DNA from: Qipengyuania gaetbuli
Lineage (GTDB): Bacteria; Pseudomonadota; Alphaproteobacteria; Sphingomonadales; Sphingomonadaceae
Reading direction: 5' to 3'
Length of the DNA stretch: 64,000 bases
Assembly (NCBI RefSeq): GCF_020171365.1
Contig: NZ_JAIUZO010000002.1
Span: forward strand, 2,078,001 to 2,142,000
Shown: piece after piece, positions 43,098 to 50,898 of the stretch
Numbering within the stretch: the stretch's first letter is position 1
Layout of the letters: the number at the start of each line of letters is the position of its first letter
The notes under the pieces: model-generated
The model's database searches: none
What the model saw: the letters and a program-made list of their open reading frames with translations, nothing else
What the model was told of the DNA's origin: nothing
Translations under genes and position numbers: made by a program

Positions 43098-45847
43098 GAG
43101 GATTCGCTCTCCGCAGCTTCGAATGCCTTCGTTCCAACACCCTTAGCGACGCGCTGTAAAGCCTCGTCGAGCGTGACGCGTAAAACAGGCGTGCCTTCGG
43201 GAAAGGCCGACAGCAAGCGGCTGGGAAACGCGGGTGAGAGCACGACGAAATGGCCCGAATCCTCGCGGCTGCGGATGAGCCGCCCGAAGGCCTGCGCAAG
43301 ACGCGCGCGGATGATGCGGTCGTCGTAACGCTGTGCCCCGCCTTCTTCCTCTGCGGCGGCGGCACGGCGCGCGCGGTGGAGGATGGTGGGGCGCGGCCAC
43401 GGCACGCTTTCCATGACCACGCAGCGCAGCGAGCGGCCGGGCACGTCCACCCCGTCGCGCAGGGCATCGGTGCCAAGCAGGCTGGCGCGGGGATCGTCGC
43501 GGAAAATGTCGGTCAGCGTGCCGGTATCGATCGGGTCGACGTGCTGGGCATAAAGCGGCAGGCCCGCCCGGGCGAGCCGGTCGGCAATGCGGCCATAGAC
43601 GGCCCGCATGCGCCTGATGGCGGTGAACAGGCCGAGCACGCCGCCATCGCTCGCCTCGATCAGGCGGGCATAGGCGCCGGCGAGCGCGGGGATGTCGCCC
43701 TTGCGGATATCGGTCACAATCAGGACCTCGGCGCGCCCCGCATAGTCGAAGGGGCTGTCCGCCTGCTGGGTCTTGGGCACCAGTTCGAGGTGCGGGGTGC
43801 CGCTCTTGGCGATGGCGTGGGGCCAGTCGGGCCCGCTCTCGTCGCGATCGGTCAGCGTGGCGCTGGTCAGCATGACGCCGTGTGCCGGTTCGAGCACGAC
43901 CTTGGCGAAGGGCTTCATCGGGTCGAGCCAGTGACGGTAGATGCCGACATCGAATTCGCGCGCGTCGTTCCGGTCCACCGCCAGCCAGTCGACGAATTCC
44001 GGGTCCGAGGGGCCGCCGAGGCGCGACAGCAGGGCTTCCCATGCCGCGATGAGGTCCACCCGCCAGGCGAGCGAATGGCGCGCGCCTTCGATCCGTGCGC
44101 GGCCTTGTCCGTCGAGCCAGTCGGGCGCGTCTTCCAGCACCGCTTCGAGGCGGCCTGCCAGCTTGAGCAGGGGCGAGCGGATTGCGGCAAGCGCCTGCGC
44201 CGCGGTGCCTGCCGCCTCGACCAGTTCGCCGGGAAGCTGGGAGGTCTCGGTCTCGATCCCGTATCCCGCCTCCTGCCCGCTTTCATCGCGCGCATAGGTG
44301 ACGGCGCGGACCTGCGCGAGCAGCGCCTCGAGAGGGCCGAAGGGCGTGCCCTCGACCAGCCGTCCGAGCCAACCGTCGGAAGGCAGCGCCTGCGCCGCTT
44401 CGACTGCGGCCTCCACTGCCTCGCCGCCTGCATCGTCATAGCTGGCGACATCGGCGAGGCGTGCAGCAAGGCCTCGGCGCCGCCCGCGGCTGTTCTTTTC
44501 TGGCCCGATGATCCAGCGCCGCAGCTCGATGGCTTCCTGCCCAGTCAGCGCAGCCGAGAAGGTGCTGTCGGCCGCGTCGAACACGTGGTGGCCCTCATCG
44601 AACACGATGCGCGTGGGCCGCGCATTCGGATCGCGCCCGCGGGCAGCATTGACCATCACCAGCGCGTGGTTGGCGATGACGAGATCGGCCTGCGCCGCGT
44701 TCCGTGCGCTGCGTTCGATGAAGCATTTGCGGTAATGCGGGCAGCCCGCATAGACGCATTCGCCCCGCTGGTCGGTCAGGGCCGCGATGCCGCGCTTGCG
44801 GAAAAGCGTTCCCAGCCAGCCGGGCAGGTCGCCGCCGATCATGTCGCCGTCCTGCGTATAGGCGGCCCAGCGCGCGATTAGCTGTGCCAGCACTGCGGGC
44901 CGGCCCGAGAAGCCGCCCTGCAGCGCATCTTCAAGGTTCAACAGACAGAGATAGTTCTCGCGCCCCTTGCGCACGACCACGGGGGGCGAGCCGTCGGGCC
45001 GCGTGGCCGGCCAGGCCCGCGTGCTTTCGCGGCGCAGCTGGCGCTGGAGGTTCTTGGTATAGGTGCTGACCCAGACCGTTCCGCCCGATTTCTCTGCCCA
45101 GAGCGAGGCGGGAGCAAGGTAACCCAGCGTCTTGCCGATGCCCGTTCCTGCCTGCGCGAGGAGGACATGGGGCCGCTTTTGCCGGTCGCGCGGCGAGAAG
45201 ACATGGCCTGCCCCGCGCGAGAACAGCCTTTGCCCGTCGCGCCGTTCCGCCCCTTCACCGGTCAGCCGTTCAAGCTGCGCTTCGATTTCCGGCTCGTCGA
45301 TCAGGACCTGTGCGGGTTGGGGGCGCTCTGCCGCCTCTTCCCATTCGGGAAGCTTGGTGAAGAGCCATTTCTCGGCCTTTTGGGGCTTGCGCACATGGGG
45401 GGCGAGCACGTTCGCCCATGGCCAGCGCAGCCGCGTCAGAGATTGCAGCGTCGACCACGCGCCCTCGCGTTCCGACCAGCCATCGCTTTCGCATGTCGCA
45501 ACCAGCGCGCCTGCCGCCTTTTGCAGGAGCAAAGGCACGTCCGCGTCGTCTGCAGGCTCTTCCAGCTCAAGTGCGTGGGCCAGCCCCTTCGGCGTGGGAA
45601 CGCAAAAGCGGGCCGGATGGACGAAGGCGAAAAGCTCTAGCAGGTCGAGGCCGGACAGATCTGGATAGCCCAGCCTACTCGCCACGAGCGGCGCGTTCAT
45701 CATCAGGAGCGGCGTGTCGGCAGCCGCCATGACCGCCTCGCCCTTGGAACAGCCGCGCGTCGATCCGTTCGCATCGCGTAGCCAGGTTCCGGCATGGCTG
45801 GCGTGGAGGGCAGGAAGGGGCAGCGGCTGGCTCACGGATTCGACCAT
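43094..45847 (-). CDS. DinG/Rad3-family ATP-dependent DNA helicase
   Basis: A 917-residue XPD/DinG-type helicase: Walker A AQAGTGIGKTLGYLAP, the iron-sulfur cluster cysteines (CVYAGCPHYRKCFIE with a further Cys upstream), DEGH box IVFDEGHHVFDA, and C-terminal motifs VMLTSATLTDRDESG and AFGRLIRSREDSGHFV. It unwinds forks, R-loops or G-quadruplexes. The N-terminal ~230 residues are unlike E. coli DinG and carry no known exonuclease motif. The ATG at 45847 was preferred to 45904. A possible LexA site overlaps the leader. Confidence 0.9.
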   Translation of the reverse strand: MVESVSQPLPLPALHASHAGTWLRDANGSTRGCSKGEAVMAAADTPLLMMNAPLVASRLGYPDLSGLDLLELFAFVHPARFCVPTPKGLAHALELEEPADDADVPLLLQKAAGALVATCESDGWSEREGAWSTLQSLTRLRWPWANVLAPHVRKPQKAEKWLFTKLPEWEEAAERPQPAQVLIDEPEIEAQLERLTGEGAERRDGQRLFSRGAGHVFSPRDRQKRPHVLLAQAGTGIGKTLGYLAPASLWAEKSGGTVWVSTYTKNLQRQLRRESTRAWPATRPDGSPPVVVRKGRENYLCLLNLEDALQGGFSGRPAVLAQLIARWAAYTQDGDMIGGDLPGWLGTLFRKRGIAALTDQRGECVYAGCPHYRKCFIERSARNAAQADLVIANHALVMVNAARGRDPNARPTRIVFDEGHHVFDAADSTFSAALTGQEAIELRRWIIGPEKNSRGRRRGLAARLADVASYDDAGGEAVEAAVEAAQALPSDGWLGRLVEGTPFGPLEALLAQVRAVTYARDESGQEAGYGIETETSQLPGELVEAAGTAAQALAAIRSPLLKLAGRLEAVLEDAPDWLDGQGRARIEGARHSLAWRVDLIAAWEALLSRLGGPSDPEFVDWLAVDRNDAREFDVGIYRHWLDPMKPFAKVVLEPAHGVMLTSATLTDRDESGPDWPHAIAKSGTPHLELVPKTQQADSPFDYAGRAEVLIVTDIRKGDIPALAGAYARLIEASDGGVLGLFTAIRRMRAVYGRIADRLARAGLPLYAQHVDPIDTGTLTDIFRDDPRASLLGTDALRDGVDVPGRSLRCVVMESVPWPRPTILHRARRAAAAEEEGGAQRYDDRIIRARLAQAFGRLIRSREDSGHFVVLSPAFPSRLLSAFPEGTPVLRVTLDEALQRVAKGVGTKAFEAAESESS

Positions 45848-46132
45848 GCAAAGACCGGAACGAAAAGTAAACAGAAGCGCGAAAAAGCCTTCTGAAGACC
45901 GCACGGTTTATCGCAAATATTTTGCAAGCCAACCGATGTGGCACGCCAACAATCTATAAAATACAGGAAGTTAGGCGTTCCTGAATGGCAGCTTTCTGGA
46001 ACCGGGTCCGCAATCCTACCGTTTCACTCACAACGATTTGGGCTGCGACAGCCTGAACACTCTCCCCGACCCCTCAACAGGTGTCGCAGCGGTAGGGGCG
46101 TCCTCCCGAAAGGGTGGGGCGCCCCTATTGGC
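45848..46132. other. 285-bp gene-free stretch between helicase and methionine gamma-lyase
   Basis: No supportable ORF or RNA gene. It holds a LexA-like site (45858-45872), the short inverted repeat GCAAATATTTTGC, an AT-rich patch (CTATAAAATACAGG) likely to be promoter, and a hairpin TAGGGGCG/CGCCCCTA (46093-46100 with 46120-46127). The hairpin lies just past the methionine gamma-lyase stop but lacks a T run. Confidence 0.5.
45858..45872 (-). promoter_or_regulatory. Possible LexA (SOS) box upstream of the dinG-like gene
   Basis: On the minus strand GTTT-N7-GTTC, one base off the alphaproteobacterial LexA motif GTTC-N7-GTTC. It lies 11-25 bp before the ATG at 45847. dinG is an SOS gene in E. 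coli, which makes the match plausible, but a one-off 8-base motif also occurs by chance. Confidence 0.3.
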
Positions 46133-47341
46133 CTATGCCGCGATCGCAAGCTCCGATGCAGCGAGTGCCTGCTCGAGGTCGGCGAAGATGTCCTCAGCCT
46201 CCTCCAGCCCGATGGACAGGCGCAGCAAGCCTTCGCCGATGCCGTGGGCCGCGCGCTCTTCGGGCGTGTAGGTGGAATGGGTCATGCTGGCCGGGTGCTG
46301 GATCAGCGTTTCGGCATCGCCGAGCGAAACGGCACGGATGATCATCTCGAGCCGGTTCATGAAGCGGATGCCCTGGTCGTAACCGCCCACGAGGTCGAAG
46401 GCGATCATCCCGCCCGGAAGCGCCATCTGCCGCGTCGCCAGTTCGTGCTGGGCGAAGCTTTCCAGACCCGGATAGTGGACCGCTGCGACCTGCGGCTGCG
46501 CTTCGAGCCATTGCGCGACTTCCAGCGCGGTGCGGCTGTGGCGTTCCATGCGCAGGGCAAGCGTCTTGAGGCCGCGCATGATCAGCGTGGCGGTGAAGGG
46601 GCTCATGACGGCCCCCGTCATGTCCTTCAGGCCTTCGAGGCGGACCTTCTGCATCATCCCGGCACTGCCCGCGACAAGCCCTCCGACAAGGTCGCCATGA
46701 CCGCCGAGGTATTTCGTCGCGGAATGGACGACGATGTTGGCGCCAAGCTCGATCGGGCGCGTGAGGGCAGGCGTCGCATAGGTGTTGTCGACCACCACCT
46801 GCGCACCGTGGCGCTTCGCCACCGCGCTGATCGCGGCGATGTCGACGAGCCGCATGTTAGGGTTGGCCGGAGTTTCAAAATACACCACTTTGACGCGATC
46901 GTTCATGGCTGCTTCCAGCGCGGCGGGATCGGTCAGGTCGACGTGGATGACCTTGACCCCGAACTTCGCCAGCCCGTGCCGGAAGAAGGCGAAGGTGCAG
47001 CCGTAGAGCGTCTCGTCGGTGACGATTTCGTCGCCTGCCTCGAGGATGCTCCACATGACCGCCGTGATCGCGCCCATGCCGCTGGCGGCGGCAACGCCCG
47101 CTTCCGCTCCTTCGAGTACGGCCAGGCGCTGCTCCAGCAGGTCCACCGTGGGATTGGAAATGCGCGAATAGAAATAGCCCGGCTGCTCGCCGGCGAAGAT
47201 GGCGCCGCCCTGTTCGGCGCTTTCAAAGGCAAAGGTGGACGCAAGGTGCATGGGCGGCGTGAGGGCGCCCTGGTTTTCGGCTGGATCGTAACCGTGATGG
47301 ATGGCGCGGCTTGCGAAACCGGAAAGTTTGGTGCGACTCAT
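46133..47341 (-). CDS. mdeA: Methionine gamma-lyase
   Basis: PLP enzyme that splits methionine into methanethiol, 2-oxobutyrate and ammonia. The 402-residue product closely follows the Pseudomonas putida enzyme over its length: FASRAIHHGYDP, AGEQPGYFYSRISNPTVDLL, the diagnostic Cys115 in ETLYGCTFAF, PLP-lysine in HSATKYLGGHGD, and AVSLGDAETLIQHPASMTHS. Cys115 distinguishes it from cystathionine gamma-synthases. Other readings (O-succinylhomoserine sulfhydrylase) are less likely. It is divergent from an Lrp-type regulator, as mdeA is from mdeR in Pseudomonas. Confidence 0.9.
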   Translation of the reverse strand: MSRTKLSGFASRAIHHGYDPAENQGALTPPMHLASTFAFESAEQGGAIFAGEQPGYFYSRISNPTVDLLEQRLAVLEGAEAGVAAASGMGAITAVMWSILEAGDEIVTDETLYGCTFAFFRHGLAKFGVKVIHVDLTDPAALEAAMNDRVKVVYFETPANPNMRLVDIAAISAVAKRHGAQVVVDNTYATPALTRPIELGANIVVHSATKYLGGHGDLVGGLVAGSAGMMQKVRLEGLKDMTGAVMSPFTATLIMRGLKTLALRMERHSRTALEVAQWLEAQPQVAAVHYPGLESFAQHELATRQMALPGGMIAFDLVGGYDQGIRFMNRLEMIIRAVSLGDAETLIQHPASMTHSTYTPEERAAHGIGEGLLRLSIGLEEAEDIFADLEQALAASELAIAA

Positions 47342-47408
47342 AATATGCCTCTTTGCATGCGTTTGAGGCCAATATACCGATGCAGCTGTGGCATTTCCCT
47401 GCAAAGTG

Positions 47409-47434
47409 TGCCAATTTCATGGGTGAAATTGGCA
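47409..47434. promoter_or_regulatory. Perfect 11-bp inverted repeat, likely Lrp-type operator
   Basis: TGCCAATTTCA (47409-47419) and TGAAATTGGCA (47424-47434) around TGGG. It is 24 bp before the regulator ATG and about 50 bp upstream of a TATATT (-10-like, minus strand 47376-47371) of the lyase gene. Those places suit autorepression in one direction and activation in the other. Confidence 0.7.
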
Positions 47435-47457
47435 TATCCTGCTAACAAGAGGGCGGT

Positions 47458-47907
47458 ATGGACGGGAAAGATCGCCAGATCCTGAGAGAGCTGCAGCGCG
47501 ACGGGCGCCTCACCAATGCGGAGCTGGCGGACCGCGTCAACCTGTCGCCTTCGCCCTGTCTGCGGCGCGTGAGGAACCTGGAGAAGGCGGGTGTCATCGA
47601 ACGCTATGTCGCGCTCGTCGACCGCGAGGCGGCAGGCTATCCGGTGACCGCTTTCGTGCAAGTGACGCTGGCGCGCCATGACCGCGAGGTGGTCGATACT
47701 TTCGAGCAGCGAGTGCGCGAAACGCCGCAGATCCTGTCCTGCCACCTGCTGACCGGGAGCTCGGATTACCTGCTGCAGATCGTGGTCGCCGGCCTCGACG
47801 ATTACGAGACCTTCATGCGCGAAACGCTTCACACCACGCCTGGCATCGCGACCATCAACACCAGCTTCGTCTACGGCACCGTGAAGGACACGGTCGAGCT
47901 TCCCTAG
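47458..47907 (+). CDS. Lrp/AsnC-family regulator (MdeR-like)
   Basis: A 149-residue Lrp-type protein: helix-turn-helix DRQILRELQRDGRLTNAELA and LSPSPCLRRVRNLEKAGVIE, then the amino-acid-sensing RAM domain (LLTGSSDYLLQIVVAGLDDY). The divergent gene is methionine gamma-lyase, so methionine or a product is the probable effector; this is inference from the Pseudomonas mdeR-mdeA pair. The ATG at 47458 has AGAGGGCGG upstream. Its stop shares a CTAG with the convergent DUF3137 gene. Confidence 0.92.
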   Translation: MDGKDRQILRELQRDGRLTNAELADRVNLSPSPCLRRVRNLEKAGVIERYVALVDREAAGYPVTAFVQVTLARHDREVVDTFEQRVRETPQILSCHLLTGSSDYLLQIVVAGLDDYETFMRETLHTTPGIATINTSFVYGTVKDTVELP

Positions 47908-48875
47908 AGGCGGGTTGCGGGCGTCCGCACCTGGTCCGACCGTATGCGGTTCAAAGCCAGCGCCGCGTCGGCGAGCTGGGCGAACTGGCGGATCGTCTCG
48001 CGCACGAGATGGGCATCCTCGTGGTGGTCGAGCGAGCCGCTTTCGAACATGTCCCCGCCGTTGATCGCCATGACCATCGTGCCGCCGGTGAAGAGGACCG
48101 AGCTGTCCCTGCCGCCGAACGCGCTCTCCATCGCCAGCAGCCGCTCGATATATTCGGGATGCATCATCCAGCGCGCTTCGGTCTGGTCGGTGGAATAGAC
48201 GTCGTAGCGGTCCTCGAATTCGGGGCTCACCATCTGCGCGCGGTCGAGGATCGTCCCCTCGACCTTGATCGTGTCCTTTGCCCCGCCGAAGAACTTGCTG
48301 AACTGCCCGTCGGGGGCGAGCAGGGTGGTGCCGTGAAACCTTTCCTCGAAACCGATCGACAGGATCGCGCCGCGAAAAACCGTGACCCAGCGCTGGTTCT
48401 TGCCCGAGCCGCGCCGCTCCTCGAGATGCGCCTCGTGCAGCAGGAAGGGATGCGGCCCTGCATGGCCCGACCACAAGTCCTCGAAGCTCGAGCGGTCGTG
48501 CGAAGGCAGCATGCGAAAGGCGCGCGTCTGCTCGAATGCCTCGCTGCCCTCGCAGTCATGGCAATATTCCAGCCCCAGCGACTTCGCGATGGCTTCGTTG
48601 ATGCCCGATTTGACCTGCTTCTTCGCATCGAATTTCGGTTTCTGGGTCCACGCCCACGCGAGGCCTCCTGCGACCACCCAGACGAATATAGGAATGTCGA
48701 AGGGCGAGAAGCCGAACACCCAGAGCGCGCCCAGCAAGGGCAAGAGGACAATGGCGATATTGAAGATGCGGTTGTTCGATTTCTCGATCGCGAGCCGGCG
48801 CGTGGTGCGCTGACCATCCAGCCATTCGCCCAGTTCGCCCGCCATCAGCCGATCGGCATCGGGATATTCGATCAC
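47904..48875 (-). CDS. DUF3137 membrane protein
   Basis: A 323-residue DUF3137 protein with two adjacent hydrophobic helices (FNIAIVLLPLLGALWVFGF and IPIFVWVVAGGLAWAW). A long cytoplasmic-type domain follows (RAFRMLPSHDRSSFEDLWSG, VTVFRGAILSIGFEERFHG). The start is a GTG at 48875 with AAAGGGGAAA upstream. DUF3137 genes often sit beside lemA, and here the two are divergent with 65 bp between them. Function is unknown. Confidence 0.82.
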   Translation of the reverse strand: MIEYPDADRLMAGELGEWLDGQRTTRRLAIEKSNNRIFNIAIVLLPLLGALWVFGFSPFDIPIFVWVVAGGLAWAWTQKPKFDAKKQVKSGINEAIAKSLGLEYCHDCEGSEAFEQTRAFRMLPSHDRSSFEDLWSGHAGPHPFLLHEAHLEERRGSGKNQRWVTVFRGAILSIGFEERFHGTTLLAPDGQFSKFFGGAKDTIKVEGTILDRAQMVSPEFEDRYDVYSTDQTEARWMMHPEYIERLLAMESAFGGRDSSVLFTGGTMVMAINGGDMFESGSLDHHEDAHLVRETIRQFAQLADAALALNRIRSDQVRTPATRL

Positions 48876-48940
48876 CCGTACTTTCCCCTTTAACCCTTGC
48901 ACCCTATCATAGCACCCGACTTGGAATAGGGGGTTAAGAC

Positions 48941-49498
48941 ATGGGCGTTTTCGCAATGGTCGTGATCGGCGTCATCGTGCTCGTCGCCATCATGCTGGTG
49001 GGCATCTACAACCGGCTGGTCGGCCTGCGGCAGACGGTCAACCAGGGCGTGGCCGATATCGACGCGCAGTTGCGGCAGCGTCACGATCTCATCCCGAATC
49101 TCGTCGAAACCGTGAAAGGCTATGCCGGACACGAGAAGGAAACGCTCGACGCCGTGATTTCCGCGCGCAACCAGGCTGCGAACGGCCCGATTACCTCGGG
49201 CGACGAACAAGGCCTGCGCGTGGCGCTGGACCGCCTGCTGGCACTGGGAGAGGCCTATCCCGACCTCAAGGCCTCGGCCAATTTCCAGGAACTGCAGCGC
49301 GAACTGGCGCATGTGGAAGACAAGCTTGCGGCTGCCCGCCGGGCACTCAATGCCGCGGTTTCGCGCTACAACACGGGCCGCGAGACTTTCCCGGCCGTGC
49401 TGTTTGCCGGAATACTGGGCTTCCAGCCGGCCGATTTCCACCGGCTGGACGACAGCGAGAAGGGCACGGTCGACCAGGCGCCCAAGATCGCGTTCTAA
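48941..49498 (+). CDS. lemA: LemA family protein
   Basis: A 185-residue LemA protein: one N-terminal membrane helix (VVIGVIVLVAIMLVGIY) with the family NRLVGLRQTVNQGVADIDAQ LRQRHDLIPNLVETV, then a helical bundle. LemA proteins are widespread and their role is unsettled. Here only DUF3137 is adjacent; no TPM-domain partner is seen. The ATG follows AATAGGGGGT. Confidence 0.9.
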   Translation: MGVFAMVVIGVIVLVAIMLVGIYNRLVGLRQTVNQGVADIDAQLRQRHDLIPNLVETVKGYAGHEKETLDAVISARNQAANGPITSGDEQGLRVALDRLLALGEAYPDLKASANFQELQRELAHVEDKLAAARRALNAAVSRYNTGRETFPAVLFAGILGFQPADFHRLDDSEKGTVDQAPKIAF

Positions 49499-49539
49499 GG
49501 CGGGCTCGACCCACCGCAGCACAGGCCCGAGACACCCCG

Positions 49540-49689
49540 GGAAAGGTTGCAATTGCGGGGCAACATTTCACTTGCGATTCATGATGCACGAGATATATGC
49601 GCCGCTCCCGCTGCCCCAAGGGGACTTCCTAACCGCAAGGCAGCTTGTCGTTTCATGGTCCGCAAGGACTGTTTAGGGGGTCCCTTGAG
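49540..49689 (+). ncRNA. Structured leader RNA upstream of the decarboxylase (speF-leader-like)
   Basis: The 5' region has GTTGC...GCAAC (49546-49564), CCCCAAGGGG (49614-49623), a CCGCAAGG hairpin (49633-49640), and GTCC-GCAA-GGAC with a GNRA tetraloop (49658-49669). An AGGGGG ribosome site follows at 49675-49680. A conserved leader named speF is known before alphaproteobacterial ornithine decarboxylase genes. The position and the GNRA stems fit, but I cannot run the covariance model. The 5' boundary is approximate. Confidence 0.55.
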
Positions 49690-50892
49690 TTGCAGCATTT
49701 CCCTGACGCCTGGTCCGTAGTTCGCGCGCTCCGCCCGGACGAGCCGATCATTCTCAATCGCCCGCACGCCGCAGCGCGTGCCGCCCGCTTCTTCGTCGAG
49801 AAGTTCCCGGGCAAGTCGCTCTATGCGGTCAAGGCGAATCCCTCGCCCGATCTCGTGCAGATCCTGTGGGACAACGGCATCACGCATTACGACGTCGCGT
49901 CCATCGCAGAAGTGCGCATGGTGCGGCAGGCGCTGCCCGATGCGACGCTGTGCTTCATGCACCCGGTCAAGTCGCCCGGCGCGATCCGCGAAGCCTATTT
50001 CCAGCACGGCGTGAAGACCTTCAGCCTCGATTCGGTCGAGGAACTGGAGAAGATCGTCGATGCGACTCGCGGCGAAGACGGGGAACCGGCTGCCGACCTG
50101 CGGCTGTGCGTGCGCCTGCGCGTCTCGTCCGAACACGCGGCCCTCAGCCTTGCTTCCAAGTTCGGCTGCGACCTCACCGAAGCGCCTGCGCTGCTGCAGG
50201 AAACCCGCCAGTATGCCGACTGGCTGGGCGTGTGCTTCCACGTGGGTAGCCAGGCGATGAGCCCGTTCGCCTATGTCCAGGCGCTCGACCGCACCCGCGC
50301 GGCCATTGCCGAAGCTTCGGTCGTTATCGACATGGTCGATGTCGGCGGCGGTTTCCCGAGCGTCTATCCGGGTATGGAGCCTCCGCCGCTCGAAGACTAT
50401 TTCACCATCATCCACCAGCACTTCTATGCGCTGCCGATCGCCTACAACGCCGAACTGTGGTGCGAACCCGGCCGCGCGCTGTGCGCCGAATACAGCAGCT
50501 TGGTGGTGAAGGTCGAAAAGCGCCGCGGCGAGGAGCTCTACATCAACGACGGTGCCTATGGCGCCCTGTTCGATGCCGCCCATGTCGACTGGAAATTCCC
50601 GGTCCGTGCGCTGGAAGAAGACCTGATCAAGCCGGCGACCGATTTCGCCTTCTACGGCCCCACCTGCGACGATGCCGATTTCATGCCCGGTCCGTTTTCC
50701 CTGCCGGAAGACATCCAGGCCGGCGATTACATCGAGATCGGGATGCTGGGTGCCTATGGCGCCGCGATGAAGACCGACTTCAACGGCTTCGGCGCGGCCG
50801 AGCGTATCATCGTGACGGACGAGCCGATGGCGAGCCTTTACGACGGCAGCCGTGCCCGTCCGGCAGCGGACAACGTCGTCAGCCTGCGCTGA
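49690..50892 (+). CDS. Ornithine/diamino-acid decarboxylase (fold type III PLP)
   Basis: A 400-residue alanine-racemase-fold decarboxylase. PLP-lysine is in KSLYAVKANPSPD, the glycine loop is DMVDVGGGFPSVYPG, EPGRALCAEYSSLVV and the substrate-binding Cys-Asp are in FYGPTCDDADFM, and MGAYGAAMKT-like IGMLGAYGAAMKT is near the end. It makes putrescine from ornithine, or cadaverine from lysine; the choice is not decided by sequence. The start is a TTG at 49690, with AGGGGG nine bases upstream. A TTG at 49645 would lie inside the leader hairpins. Confidence 0.9.
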   Translation: MQHFPDAWSVVRALRPDEPIILNRPHAAARAARFFVEKFPGKSLYAVKANPSPDLVQILWDNGITHYDVASIAEVRMVRQALPDATLCFMHPVKSPGAIREAYFQHGVKTFSLDSVEELEKIVDATRGEDGEPAADLRLCVRLRVSSEHAALSLASKFGCDLTEAPALLQETRQYADWLGVCFHVGSQAMSPFAYVQALDRTRAAIAEASVVIDMVDVGGGFPSVYPGMEPPPLEDYFTIIHQHFYALPIAYNAELWCEPGRALCAEYSSLVVKVEKRRGEELYINDGAYGALFDAAHVDWKFPVRALEEDLIKPATDFAFYGPTCDDADFMPGPFSLPEDIQAGDYIEIGMLGAYGAAMKTDFNGFGAAERIIVTDEPMASLYDGSRARPAADNVVSLR

Positions 50893-50898
50893 CCTCTG

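Noticed and set aside
45950..46060. Possible tRNA or small RNA in the gene-free stretch (GGGTCCGCAATCCT resembles a T-arm)
   Set aside because: The T-loop does not fit GGTTCGAATCC and no acceptor or anticodon stem can be drawn.
46093..46127. Hairpin after methionine gamma-lyase as an intrinsic terminator
   Set aside because: The stem TAGGGGCG/CGCCCCTA is good, but the minus strand continues into CCGCTGCG with no T run; recorded only as a possible structure.
49645..49689. Earlier TTG start for the decarboxylase
   Set aside because: It lies within the leader hairpins and has no ribosome site; AGGGGG nine bases before the TTG at 49690 fits better.
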